Assembly (NCBI GenBank): GCA_016839555.1
Contig: JAEOUA010000003.1
Span: 310,001 to 374,000, forward strand
DNA: 64,000 nucleotides
Source: Promethearchaeota archaeon
Lineage (GTDB): Archaea; Asgardarchaeota; Lokiarchaeia; Sigyniarchaeales; SOKP01
Direction of reading: 5' to 3'
Shown in pieces: positions 17,803 through 26,860 of this stretch (position 1 is the stretch's first letter; every line of letters begins with the position of its first letter). A program made the translations under genes and the position numbers. The notes under the pieces were generated by a model, which saw only the letters and a list, made by a program, of their open reading frames with translations, was not told where the DNA came from and searched no databases.

Positions 17803-19623
17803 TTATACTAATAATACATCTAAAAATTTTTCTATATAGTGAGATTGTCCCTCTTTTTTGTAATTAAAAATTATTTTTATATTAATCATTTTGGGATTAG
17901 TCCCTCTATCAGTTTTTTTTTCAAAATTATATTTTAAAATAAGATTCTGGTTTGGCTCTAATTTCATCCCTCGTTCTTCTTGATTTTCACTCGAAATGTT
18001 GAATATTTTAACAGGGTATTTAATATCTATATTTAAATTTTCGATTAAAACTCCAGAGATATTACGAATATGAATAAATAATTTTATGTCATAATCATCA
18101 GACCCTTCTAATTTTTCAGAGATCTTCCATTTCTTCAAAAATAAAAGATCTTCAACCTCAAAAGCGGATGAGGTATCAGCGGCTATAATATTATTAGATA
18201 TTATTGCATTCAAATCTCCTTTTTCTATGAGTTTTTCTATATAAGGTGTAAATTTTTCTTCATTTATATGAAATTTTTCAGATATTTCTTTAATATTAAT
18301 AGGCCCCTCTACTAATTTAGCTTCTATCCATTTTTTTACTTTTGAAAAACTAAGTTCGGGTTTTTTCTCTAACATAAAATCTAATAATAATTTTCGTTTC
18401 CTCTCCGAGTCTCTGTTATCAATGAAATCAATCTCATTTAGTATTTGATAACAATGTAAATATATATTATCTTGTAAGTTCGCTTTTAATATTGATTTTA
18501 ATTTAATGTAATTCTGTGAGTTTAAATTCTCTAATATTTTTTTAGTTAACTTAGAGATTAAAGAATTCATTAATTTCGGATTGGATAAATTTATTTTTTT
18601 GATGACATTATTTAAAGTTCTAATCATAGCATCTGAATCAGGATTAATTATTTTAAATAGGTGATAAAACCGCTCAAATTCATTTTTAATTACTGAAGTT
18701 TTCAGAATTTCTTCAATTGGATCCACATTGTCTAACTCACCGTTTTCTATGACTTGGAATAATGCATCATCAAATATTCCTTTATGATACTCTAAAATTT
18801 CTTCAATTATATCCTCTATTGCCTCTCTTACTAAATGATCTTCATAATCTAATAGATGGAGTAAATCTCTTGACAATGGTTTAATTAAATCTTTTCTATG
18901 AAGTCCCAATTTTCCAATTAAAAAGATTATATTCTCTTGAGTTGGCCATTCATTATTCAGAAGTGAATTTATTAATTTTTTAAGATCCTCAACTGTATAT
19001 GTTTTTATAAATAATCTTAATAACAAATCCAAACCTTCTTTTTTTACATCAACATCTTTTTCACTATAAAGTATTTTTAATTGTTCTTCAAAGCCTTTAA
19101 TAAAAGTTGGTTTATTAATAAGAACCTCATCTAAGAACTGGATTATTTCCATCCTTACATTCCAGGATTCGTCTGTTAAACTGGATATCAGTGCTTTAAT
19201 CATCCTTTTTTCTTTATTTGTTAGGTTATAATATAATTTTATTAAAAATCCAACAACTTTCTCTCTAATCCCTAATTCAAAATCTTCAATCTTAGATGTG
19301 AGTAAATCTATTTCTTTATAAATAGATTCCATTTCTCGATTAATTTTTTTCGAGAAAATTTTTATTGCTAAATCCTGAATCGTTTCATCATAATCATCAA
19401 TCCAAGGTTTTATCTTTTCAAGCTGTTCATCTGATAAAAATGCTCCTTTTTTTTGAAGTTCCGTGATTCCTTCTAAGATCTGTGGAAATGATGTATAATT
19501 ATCTTCATTCAGTAAAGAAACTAGGTCATTTAAGGCACTTTGAAATTCTCCTAATTCCATTTTTTTTTTAATGTCAGTTAAATCGATCTCTGTAATTTCT
19601 ATCAACTCCTTTTTAATAGTCAC
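17803..19623 (-). CDS. HEAT-solenoid protein with winged helix and C-terminal Ig-like appendage
   Basis: 606 aa. Residues 1 to ~400 are HEAT/ARM-like helical pairs (DESWNVRMEIIQFLDEVL, DHLVREAIEDIIEEIL). About 425-490 reads as a winged helix (GPINIKEISEKFHINEEKF...LIEKGDLNAII). About 495-606 is all-beta, with HIRNISGVLIENLNIDIKYP and evenly spaced strands, like an adaptin/coatomer ear. The same order appears in the 976-aa protein at 58605-61535, and their N-termini match in pattern (GxFxxALxxL). GTG 19623 has no Shine-Dalgarno. AAGGAGTTGAT precedes an in-frame ATT at 19596, an alternative start. Function unknown; scaffold or coat-like role inferred from shape only. Confidence 0.6.
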   Translation of the reverse strand: MTIKKELIEITEIDLTDIKKKMELGEFQSALNDLVSLLNEDNYTSFPQILEGITELQKKGAFLSDEQLEKIKPWIDDYDETIQDLAIKIFSKKINREMESIYKEIDLLTSKIEDFELGIREKVVGFLIKLYYNLTNKEKRMIKALISSLTDESWNVRMEIIQFLDEVLINKPTFIKGFEEQLKILYSEKDVDVKKEGLDLLLRLFIKTYTVEDLKKLINSLLNNEWPTQENIIFLIGKLGLHRKDLIKPLSRDLLHLLDYEDHLVREAIEDIIEEILEYHKGIFDDALFQVIENGELDNVDPIEEILKTSVIKNEFERFYHLFKIINPDSDAMIRTLNNVIKKINLSNPKLMNSLISKLTKKILENLNSQNYIKLKSILKANLQDNIYLHCYQILNEIDFIDNRDSERKRKLLLDFMLEKKPELSFSKVKKWIEAKLVEGPINIKEISEKFHINEEKFTPYIEKLIEKGDLNAIISNNIIAADTSSAFEVEDLLFLKKWKISEKLEGSDDYDIKLFIHIRNISGVLIENLNIDIKYPVKIFNISSENQEERGMKLEPNQNLILKYNFEKKTDRGTNPKMINIKIIFNYKKEGQSHYIEKFLDVLLV

Positions 19624-19742
19624 TTTTCTTTATTTTTTCTTAAAACAATTTAGAATTGTTTTATTTTTTATAGAATTTATATTAATTATTGTTTTTCTAT
19701 AAAGAATAAAAAATTCGAAAATTAAATTTTTCCTATTTTGTT

Positions 19743-20438
19743 TTATTTTTTATTTTTTTCATAGCCACATTTAGGGCATATAAGTTTTCCAAACCCTATA
19801 CGATATCCTTCTAATTCTTTCATAAAAGAACCACATATGGGACATTTTGGAGCATAATTGGGAAACCATTGACCTTTTACATTCGGTTGTTCTTTTAAAA
19901 AGTTAGAAAAGCGAATTCTTTCAAGAAATTTATCAGCAATATTAAAGTCCTTGCTCTCTTCAGCAATAGATTTTCCTTGAGCATATAATAATGTCAGAAA
20001 TGAAATATTATTTGGATTATTGAGTAATGAAAGTGTTTTAATGATACTTTCTTTTTTATGAATTGAAAATAATTTAACTAATTCTAATGGTGCTAACGCA
20101 ACCAAAACAGCCATTATTTTATCATTTTTTTTGACTTTCTGAAAAAGAAACTGATACATTCTCCTTTGTTTATCTTGTGCCCACAGGAAATTCCAGTTTT
20201 GAATTGTATAATCTTTGTTATGGGGATCAATGATTCTTTTAATTGTTTTGTAAAAAGTATAGTGGGAATATTCCTTAATATTTATATTAAGATCAGTGAA
20301 AAAATTTGATCCTATAATTGGATACTTATCAAATATATTCAGAATAGACATCAAGCGTACCTTAGAAAGAGTTTCTGTCTGTAATCTATCCCACGGTGTA
20401 TATGTTAAGAGATTCCAATATAAGGTTTGATTTTTCAT
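19743..20438 (-). CDS. Unknown protein with C-terminal zinc ribbon
   Basis: 231 aa. The first 185 residues are mostly helical with many aromatics and are not recognised. The C-terminus holds CPICGSFM and CPKCGYEK, a four-cysteine zinc ribbon of the kind that binds nucleic acid or protein. Codon use is like the neighbours. Downstream (minus-strand sense) is the HEAT/appendage gene, 119 bp away, so cotranscription is possible. Confidence 0.5.
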   Translation of the reverse strand: MKNQTLYWNLLTYTPWDRLQTETLSKVRLMSILNIFDKYPIIGSNFFTDLNINIKEYSHYTFYKTIKRIIDPHNKDYTIQNWNFLWAQDKQRRMYQFLFQKVKKNDKIMAVLVALAPLELVKLFSIHKKESIIKTLSLLNNPNNISFLTLLYAQGKSIAEESKDFNIADKFLERIRFSNFLKEQPNVKGQWFPNYAPKCPICGSFMKELEGYRIGFGKLICPKCGYEKNKK

Positions 20439-20533
20439 TTTTTTGTTTTACAATCAATTATAATAATATTTTAAATTAGATGATCAGTAAAAAATCACAT
20501 TCTCAAGTTCATTTTCTATTTTAAAAATCTCAT

Positions 20534-20947
20534 TTATAACTTATCCAATGATGATATCAATTTATATTGATCTAATGATAATTTATCTTTAACAACCTCA
20601 AAAAGCTCTAAAAGTACATTATCAGGAGCTGCTGCCATAATATATTTCATAGGACCAAAACTCTTAATTTTCTTTATAAATTGAAAGCCCTTACTCTTCA
20701 TATGTTCTACGAGAGCTTCTAAATCATCAGTTTCAATTCCTAAATGATGTATAGCCCCTCGCCCTTGATCTTTAGGTGGTTGATCAAAGAAATTAATTCT
20801 TGATGAACCAATCCGTATCATTACATTTCGCGCTCCTGCCATTTCCAAATCGAATAAAATTTTAGCCCCAAACATTTCTTTGTAAAAATTGATGCTTTCA
20901 TCAAGATTGGAAGCAAATAAATGAGCATGGTGTAGTGAATTTCTCAT
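20534..20947 (-). CDS. VOC-superfamily (glyoxalase-like) protein
   Basis: 137 aa with two beta-alpha-beta-beta-beta modules. HHAHLFASNLDESINFYKEMFG is the typical N-terminal VOC pattern, IHHLGIETDDLEALVEHMKSKG starts the second module, and NVLLELFEV supplies the last metal-ligand glutamate. The metal set His/His/Glu is complete. Family members include glyoxalase I, methylmalonyl-CoA epimerase and dioxygenases; the substrate cannot be told. TGAGGAAATT precedes the ATG. Confidence 0.8.
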   Translation of the reverse strand: MRNSLHHAHLFASNLDESINFYKEMFGAKILFDLEMAGARNVMIRIGSSRINFFDQPPKDQGRGAIHHLGIETDDLEALVEHMKSKGFQFIKKIKSFGPMKYIMAAAPDNVLLELFEVVKDKLSLDQYKLISSLDKL

Positions 20948-21148
20948 AATTTCCTCACATTTAATTATAAATTCTAAATATTCTTATTTTAAATAAATTA
21001 ATAATTTTTTTACAATCAATTAAGTATTATCTTAAATAAAAAAGGCTTCGATAGTGGGATAGGGAACTTTTTTCATTAAATAAAATATTTTTTAAATCTA
21101 AAAAGAATATTTAATTCTTTTTGTAAATTTTATAAATAAGACCCTATT

Positions 21149-22297
21149 ATGGATTTTTTATGGGATACTAAGGCGGACAGAATTACAAAAGGAGATAACT
21201 TGCGGGAGATTATACCAATTGAAATAAAAGAAAATCAAAAAGGATACACCCACTATATTTTTGATAAAAAACTATTTAACAATCCTTTTTATGATATTCC
21301 GGATGATAAATTTATGCTTTTTAAAAGTTTTTTAAATGGTGGTTCAAGATCATATCCTTCTGATGGAAATATTCCTTGCGATGTTATCGCGAGGGAGGCA
21401 AGAAAAGTTCTCAATAAAATTAAGGATTATGCTAAAAATCCCAATTCTAGATACTATGAAAAAGCAAATGATGCATTAAAACATGGCAAAAAAAGCTTAG
21501 TAAGAGGAACTTTAAAATTATATTTAGGAAAATATACTACCAGAGATTGGCGCAGAAAACGGTTTACAGATGATATCGACTTCTGGATCTTTCATTTTGA
21601 CATGTTAGAAGCCGCTTTAAATGATTGCGGATTTATAAAGAATAAACTTACTAAAGAATGGGAAAAAAGAATTTCCTGGTATAATAAAAAAACTGGGGAA
21701 ACTCATCATGATATTTTATATGCTGCCAACAATATTAATCAAATATTAGATTTTGGTTCGGGGAGCTATTTAATAGGAGCTAGCTTGAGTGATATAGTTC
21801 ATAAAAAAATTAAACGAGGGCATGATGTTGATATCTCCGATTTAATTAATATTGCAATGATTCAGAACCATCAGAAATTAGATTCACGAGAAGAATGGGC
21901 TGAAGCTTGGAATGCATTTGAAGAAGAAGCGAATACAAGAAATAAAAGAACCATCTCGAATATGATAAGTTTATGTCGTTATGCTTATGCTGTTGCAGAT
22001 CACTTAGAGAATGTTAGCAATGCGATTCAGCAATATCACGATTTAATTTATGATGATTTGGAATATCCCGAAGATATGATACAAGAGATTTGTAAAAATA
22101 TTTCAATTCATTGGGAAAATTATTTGGAAGTCCATGGAACAAACGCTACTAGAGAGATGATACACGAATTCTTACTTGAGCAACAAAAGGAGAGACCAGA
22201 ACTCGCTAATAATTTAAGGCAGTTTGCTCAGAGAATATTAACCTTAATAAATTCTAGATTTACTCATCAAAAAGTAGTTTTTAAAATTAAAAAGTAA
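21149..22297 (+). CDS. Unknown protein, possible nucleotidyltransferase fold
   Basis: 382 aa. VRGTLKLYLGKY...KRFTDDIDFWIF near residues 120-150 resembles the G-then-D-x-D core of AbiEii/MNT-type nucleotidyltransferases, and LSDIVHKKIKRGHDVDISDL near 220 resembles the helical segment that often follows (metal acid and K...RDxxDL). The C-terminal 150 residues are helical. The exact GS signature of the fold is not clear, so this is tentative. Single gene; no antitoxin-like partner is adjacent, which argues against a toxin pair. Confidence 0.4.
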   Translation: MDFLWDTKADRITKGDNLREIIPIEIKENQKGYTHYIFDKKLFNNPFYDIPDDKFMLFKSFLNGGSRSYPSDGNIPCDVIAREARKVLNKIKDYAKNPNSRYYEKANDALKHGKKSLVRGTLKLYLGKYTTRDWRRKRFTDDIDFWIFHFDMLEAALNDCGFIKNKLTKEWEKRISWYNKKTGETHHDILYAANNINQILDFGSGSYLIGASLSDIVHKKIKRGHDVDISDLINIAMIQNHQKLDSREEWAEAWNAFEEEANTRNKRTISNMISLCRYAYAVADHLENVSNAIQQYHDLIYDDLEYPEDMIQEICKNISIHWENYLEVHGTNATREMIHEFLLEQQKERPELANNLRQFAQRILTLINSRFTHQKVVFKIKK

Positions 22298-22525
22298 AAA
22301 TCAGATTCTTAATTTAATCATATTTTCACCTTATCAAATTTTTTAGTGATCATTATAATATGCTAATAATATTTAGATAATATGCTGATATATAGGAATA
22401 TTCTTGAAACACACCTTTCACGAATAAAAGGTTTAAGGTATAAAAAATTGATTTATATTTTAATAAGCATTCTATCAATTCAATTATTAAATTAATAAAA
22501 TAATCAAAATAGATAGGTTAAAAAA

Positions 22526-23173
22526 ATGGTGTTACTATTTCCAGATGCAACCCAAAAAGCTCTTAGTATCCTCAGGAGCGGTCAAAATTTCAATTTTTAT
22601 GTTATTTTTCTCTTAGTGGCAGTTTTATATATCTATTTTAATGAAATACACAATAAAAACTGGAATGGTATCGCTTCTGGATTGATGTTATATATGATAC
22701 ATTGGTTTGTCGAAATTATAAATGCTGTTATTCAATTCTTTTCTGGATATGCCTTATGGACGATTCCAACCGGTACCGCTTATCTAATTCTAATAGGGTT
22801 AGGAATTGAATTAAATCTAATGTTCTCTATCGCAGGATTGGCTCAGAGTAAATTATTGCCCGAGGATCCCAAGGAAAAAATATTTGGGATTCCTAAACCA
22901 CTCTTGATTGGCATTGCTAATGCTGCATTTGCTTCTATCATTGAAATTTTCTTGATAATGACACCTACTTTTGTGTGGGTCTATTGGTGGTGGAATGCGA
23001 TTACTGTCTTTATTTTTGTCTACATACCTTTTTTCGTAGGGGCAGCATATGCATATTATTGGGAGAAAGATAAACAAAAGAAGATCATTGGATCACTTGC
23101 ATTAATAAATGTCATACTATTAGTTATTTTCACTGTAATTTTGCCTTTAATTTTAGGAAGAGTAGTTATCTAA
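22526..23173 (+). CDS. Multi-pass membrane protein
   Basis: 215 aa with about six hydrophobic segments (near 23-40, 49-72, 78-105, 125-145, 150-175, 188-212). Not recognised. Aromatic-rich helix FVWVYWWWNAITVF is notable. No charged catalytic pattern is seen. AGGTTAA precedes the ATG. The 230-bp upstream gap is AT-rich and holds two copies of an ATATGCT-type motif but no gene. Confidence 0.55.
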   Translation: MVLLFPDATQKALSILRSGQNFNFYVIFLLVAVLYIYFNEIHNKNWNGIASGLMLYMIHWFVEIINAVIQFFSGYALWTIPTGTAYLILIGLGIELNLMFSIAGLAQSKLLPEDPKEKIFGIPKPLLIGIANAAFASIIEIFLIMTPTFVWVYWWWNAITVFIFVYIPFFVGAAYAYYWEKDKQKKIIGSLALINVILLVIFTVILPLILGRVVI

Positions 23174-23323
23174 AATTTTCTATTTTTTATTTCTTTTAAT
23201 TTATTTATTCTTTCGCTAAATTCAAAGAAAAAGAAAGCTAGTTAGGATTAATTTCTATATTCTATAAAATTAATATTTTTTAGTATAAATAGAGTTTAAT
23301 ATCTTAATAATGAAGGAATTTTG

Positions 23324-24160
23324 GTGATAAATTTGGAATTAACTATTAATTCAAAGGTCGAATTAAACAATGGAGTATCCATACCTCGTTTAGGATTTGG
23401 AACTTGGAAATTAAAAGGAGAGATGGCTTATAACCCAGTAAGATGGGCATTAGAAATTGGATATCGATCTATCGATACTGCCAAATTATACGGAAATGAA
23501 ACCTATGTGGGGAAGGCAATCCATGATAGTAAAGTATCAAGAGAGCAACTTTTCATCACCACGAAGGTATGGGATTCGGATTTAGGATATCAAAAAACTC
23601 TAAAAGCTTTTGATACGAGTCTTAGCAAGTTAAAATTAGATTATATCGATTTATACTTAATACATTGGCCCCGTAAACTCCGAAATGAATCATGGAAAGC
23701 AATGGTAGAATTATATGAACAAGGAAGAGTAAAAGCTATTGGAGTAGCAAATTTCGCAATTAAACATCTAAAAGAATTTTTGAATAAATCAGAAATTATT
23801 CCCGCCATAAATCAGTTCGAATTGCATCCGTTGTTATTTTCGCAACAAATAAAGCTAATAGAATTCTGCAAAAACAATGAGATCCAAATAGAGGCATATA
23901 GCCCATTAACACATGGAAAAAAATTAAACAATCCAAAAATCAAATCTATAGCACAAAAATATGATAAAAGCCCAGCTCAAATTTTGATTCGCTGGAGTTT
24001 ACAGCACGATTTTGTAGTCATTCCAAAATCAGGCAAAAAAGATCATATAAAGGAAAATGCAGAAGTTTTTGATTTTAAAATTTCTGAAAAAGATATGAAA
24101 GAGCTTGATTCTTTGAAAGAGCGGTTTCGATTATTATATAATACAAGTACTTGGGATTAA
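23324..24160 (+). CDS. Aldo/keto reductase (copy 1)
   Basis: NADPH-dependent reductase of aldehydes and ketones with a TIM barrel. The catalytic set is visible: Asp and Tyr in SIDTAKLYGNE, Lys in TTKVW, His in YLIHWP. The C-terminal IPKSGKKDHIKEN binds the cofactor phosphate. AAGGA lies 6 nt before GTG 23324; TTG 23321 is in the same frame but too close. A paralogue follows 65 bp downstream. Substrate unknown; detoxifying or reducing aldehydes is plausible. Confidence 0.88.
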   Translation: MINLELTINSKVELNNGVSIPRLGFGTWKLKGEMAYNPVRWALEIGYRSIDTAKLYGNETYVGKAIHDSKVSREQLFITTKVWDSDLGYQKTLKAFDTSLSKLKLDYIDLYLIHWPRKLRNESWKAMVELYEQGRVKAIGVANFAIKHLKEFLNKSEIIPAINQFELHPLLFSQQIKLIEFCKNNEIQIEAYSPLTHGKKLNNPKIKSIAQKYDKSPAQILIRWSLQHDFVVIPKSGKKDHIKENAEVFDFKISEKDMKELDSLKERFRLLYNTSTWD

Positions 24161-24225
24161 ATTAAAATTAGGTTAAACCTTAATGAGATATTAATTTAGG
24201 AATAAAAAATAAAATATGATTAAAA

Positions 24226-25050
24226 ATGAATTCAACTAGAACCTTAACTTATACGCTTAATAATAATATAAAAATCCCAAGGATAGGTTTTGGAACGTGG
24301 GCTTTAAACGGTAAAGTTGCGATCGAAGCAGTCAAATGGGCTCTCCAAGAGGGGTATAGATTAATAGATACTGCATCTTTTTATGGGAATGAGGCTGAAA
24401 TTGGAAGAGCGATAAAGGAAAGTTCTATACCAAGAGAGGATTTATTCATTACCACAAAAGTATGGGATACAGAACAAGGATATGATGAAACATTTAAAGC
24501 TTTTGAAAGAAGTGTAATTAACTTACAAATGGATTACATTGATTTATATTTAATTCATTGGCCAAGAGCAAAGCGTTTAAAAACTTGGAAAGCAATGGAA
24601 GAGTTATATGAACAAGGAAGTGCAAAAAGCATTGGAGTAAGTAATTTTACTCCCGATCATCTAAAAGAATTATTAGCAAATTCTACGATTACTCCAGTTA
24701 TTAATCAAGTTGAATTTACTCCTTTTCTTTATCAAAAAGAATTATTGGACTTTTGTACAAAACATAAGATTAAAATAGAAGCATATTCTCCCCTTACAAA
24801 AGCTAAAAAACTCAATAATCAAATCTTGCAAGAAATTAGTAATAAGTATAATAAAACCCCAGCTCAAATTTTAATTCGGTGGGGATTAGAACATAATTTA
24901 ATTGAAATCCCAAGATCAAAAAATAAAACACATATCTCTGAAAATATTAATGTTTTTGATTTCAGTATTAATAAAGAAGATATGAAAAAGCTTGATAATT
25001 TTAATGAGAATTTTCGAAATGTAAAAGATATTGTATTTTCATCGGGTTAA
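24226..25050 (+). CDS. Aldo/keto reductase (copy 2)
   Basis: 274 aa, clear paralogue of the gene just upstream, from local duplication. Catalytic residues are kept: LIDTASFYGNE (Asp, Tyr), TTKVWDTEQGY (Lys), YLIHWPRAK (His). Cofactor-binding end IPRSKNKTHISEN replaces the KSGKKDH of copy 1. Differences in substrate loops suggest different substrates. Start ATG; no strong Shine-Dalgarno. Confidence 0.88.
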   Translation: MNSTRTLTYTLNNNIKIPRIGFGTWALNGKVAIEAVKWALQEGYRLIDTASFYGNEAEIGRAIKESSIPREDLFITTKVWDTEQGYDETFKAFERSVINLQMDYIDLYLIHWPRAKRLKTWKAMEELYEQGSAKSIGVSNFTPDHLKELLANSTITPVINQVEFTPFLYQKELLDFCTKHKIKIEAYSPLTKAKKLNNQILQEISNKYNKTPAQILIRWGLEHNLIEIPRSKNKTHISENINVFDFSINKEDMKKLDNFNENFRNVKDIVFSSG

Positions 25051-25155
25051 ATCTTTTTCATCTTATTTAATATTTACATCTCTTCAACTTTTTAAAAATA
25101 AAATAATAAAAATTTAAATTAATTAATCATTAGTTAATTCTTAGAGGTGAATAAT

Positions 25156-25650
25156 ATGAGTCAACAAAAAACTGAAGGAGAATGGGAATCAAAAAATAAG
25201 TTCGTTATTACTCTCGGTACATGGGCGTGGTTATTTAGTCTAGCGAACGGTATAGTATATCTTATATGGGGAATAGTTATTATATTTGTCCAGACTAGGG
25301 TAACATCACAGGTCCCCTTTGATATCTTTTCTATTTTTCAACCTGTAAGAGTAGCATGGTATTCAAGTCGCGGAATCGGATTTTATTATCTTATCGGAGG
25401 GGCGATTAATATAGTATTTTCAATAGCCATAATAAAATTTAGATTTTCAGACAAAATAAAAGCTCGAGATTGGGATTTTCTCTATGAAAAAGATATTCTC
25501 AAATTAGGCAGTGTGAGATTCCCACTAATGCTTCTATGGGGTATTCTTTTAGCCGTATTTGGATGGGGATGGGGAGGAGCGCTTGTATTGATTGTTGCAT
25601 TTTGGTTGATCTTTGCGGGACCAAGAGAATACCAATGGAAGGAAAGTTAA
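25156..25650 (+). CDS. Small membrane protein, about four TM segments
   Basis: 164 aa from ATG 25156. GAGGTGA lies 5 nt upstream, so the in-frame GTG at 25147, inside that signal, is not used. Hydrophobic segments lie near residues 20-45, 70-95 and 120-155 (the last containing WGILLAVFGWGWGGALVLIVA, which may form two helices). Not recognised. Short unstructured cytosolic ends. Confidence 0.6.
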   Translation: MSQQKTEGEWESKNKFVITLGTWAWLFSLANGIVYLIWGIVIIFVQTRVTSQVPFDIFSIFQPVRVAWYSSRGIGFYYLIGGAINIVFSIAIIKFRFSDKIKARDWDFLYEKDILKLGSVRFPLMLLWGILLAVFGWGWGGALVLIVAFWLIFAGPREYQWKES

Positions 25651-25669
25651 ATAAATTATTAATATCTAC

Positions 25670-25702
25670 TTTTTTTTCTATATTATTATTTATTTTTTTT
25701 TT
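25670..25702 (+). terminator. T-rich termination region
   Basis: Two oligo-T runs (25670-25677 and 25693-25702) follow the membrane-protein gene and precede the convergent mtxX-like gene. Fits an archaeal T-tract terminator. Confidence 0.4.
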
Positions 25703-25718
25703 GAATACGAAAAAACAA

Positions 25719-26594
25719 CTATAACATTAAAGATATAGCTAATAAAAACGCGCCATATATCTCGTTTAAAGCTCCCACTCTAGAAGTATCGATTACAATC
25801 TTTTCTAATCCCATATAAATTGCTCCATATGCTTTTCCCCCTCCTAAATGCACTAAAGTTCTATAAATTAAATTACCTGATATTCCGTCGGGAGCAATTA
25901 TTAAATTAGCATTATTGTCAATGGCTTTTTCTATTAATATTTCATCATGTGATATTCTAATACTAGGAAAAATCCCTCGAATTAATTTTATTATTTCTTT
26001 AGCTTGATTTATTGTCTTATCCACCCGCTCATCTCTTCCAATATCGCTCGTTCTTCCTCCGCTTAAAATGCTTACCTTTGGACTGATCTCTAATGCGTGT
26101 AATTGATTCACCGCAGCTTCTATAAAATTCATTTTTGACCTTAAATCATTACATTCATCAATACCTACTGGCCCATAGAAGAATTGATATCCACTATTGG
26201 TTTCAAGTAAGGCTAAGCGATTAATAACTGGCACATGTAATTTTTCTACTACTAAGGGTAAAAATTCGGAGGAACTAATGCCTCCTCTGACTATAGCATT
26301 TAATGTATTTGTATTTAAGTAATTAAATAAGTCTATGGCAGGATTTTGAGTATTTATTAATTTAATTTTCCTTCTGTATTTTGAATAACTTGAATTTACA
26401 GAGATACGATCTATATATTCCTCTTCTCCAAAGAAATAGATTTGAATATCCTCGTTTTTCTCAAATTGATTTAGAAATTTTATTGCAGCATATAGGATCT
26501 TTTTGTTTTGAAATTCTGAACTATTACTTAACCCTATACCTATTTTTGCTGTTGAAATTTCCGTTTCTCTTATAATTTGGTTTATTATACTCAT
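25719..26594 (-). CDS. MtxX-like protein (methanogenesis marker 4 family, Pta-like fold)
   Basis: 291 aa. LSGGRTSDIGRDERVDKTI near residue 180 and NLIIAPDGISGNLIYRTLVHLGGGKAYGA near 230 match my memory of the MtxX/methanogenesis-marker-4 proteins, which share the phosphotransacetylase fold. VDTSR and the C-terminal helix also fit. The family function is unsettled; a methyltransferase-related role was suggested in methanogens. No mcr or mtr genes are in the window. Phosphate acetyl/butyryl transferase is the alternative call. ATG start with almost no leader. Confidence 0.55.
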   Translation of the reverse strand: MSIINQIIRETEISTAKIGIGLSNSSEFQNKKILYAAIKFLNQFEKNEDIQIYFFGEEEYIDRISVNSSYSKYRRKIKLINTQNPAIDLFNYLNTNTLNAIVRGGISSSEFLPLVVEKLHVPVINRLALLETNSGYQFFYGPVGIDECNDLRSKMNFIEAAVNQLHALEISPKVSILSGGRTSDIGRDERVDKTINQAKEIIKLIRGIFPSIRISHDEILIEKAIDNNANLIIAPDGISGNLIYRTLVHLGGGKAYGAIYMGLEKIVIDTSRVGALNEIYGAFLLAISLML

Positions 26595-26860
26595 TTTTAG
26601 ATATATATACCTTCTTTAAACGAGTTTTTTATTACGTATGTATATAATAAATTTTTATTATTATTAAATGATATAAAAACCAGAAGTTTTATTGGTAATA
26701 GACTTTTATTTTTAAATTTAAGTCTTAAACTAAAATTACTAATATTTTGGATAAGATACAATAATTTTTTTAAGATTTATTATTATTTGAATTTAAATCA
26801 AAAAAAACTTTTATGATCTTATTTATAATTTAAAATAATAGATTAGTTTAAAGATTCATA

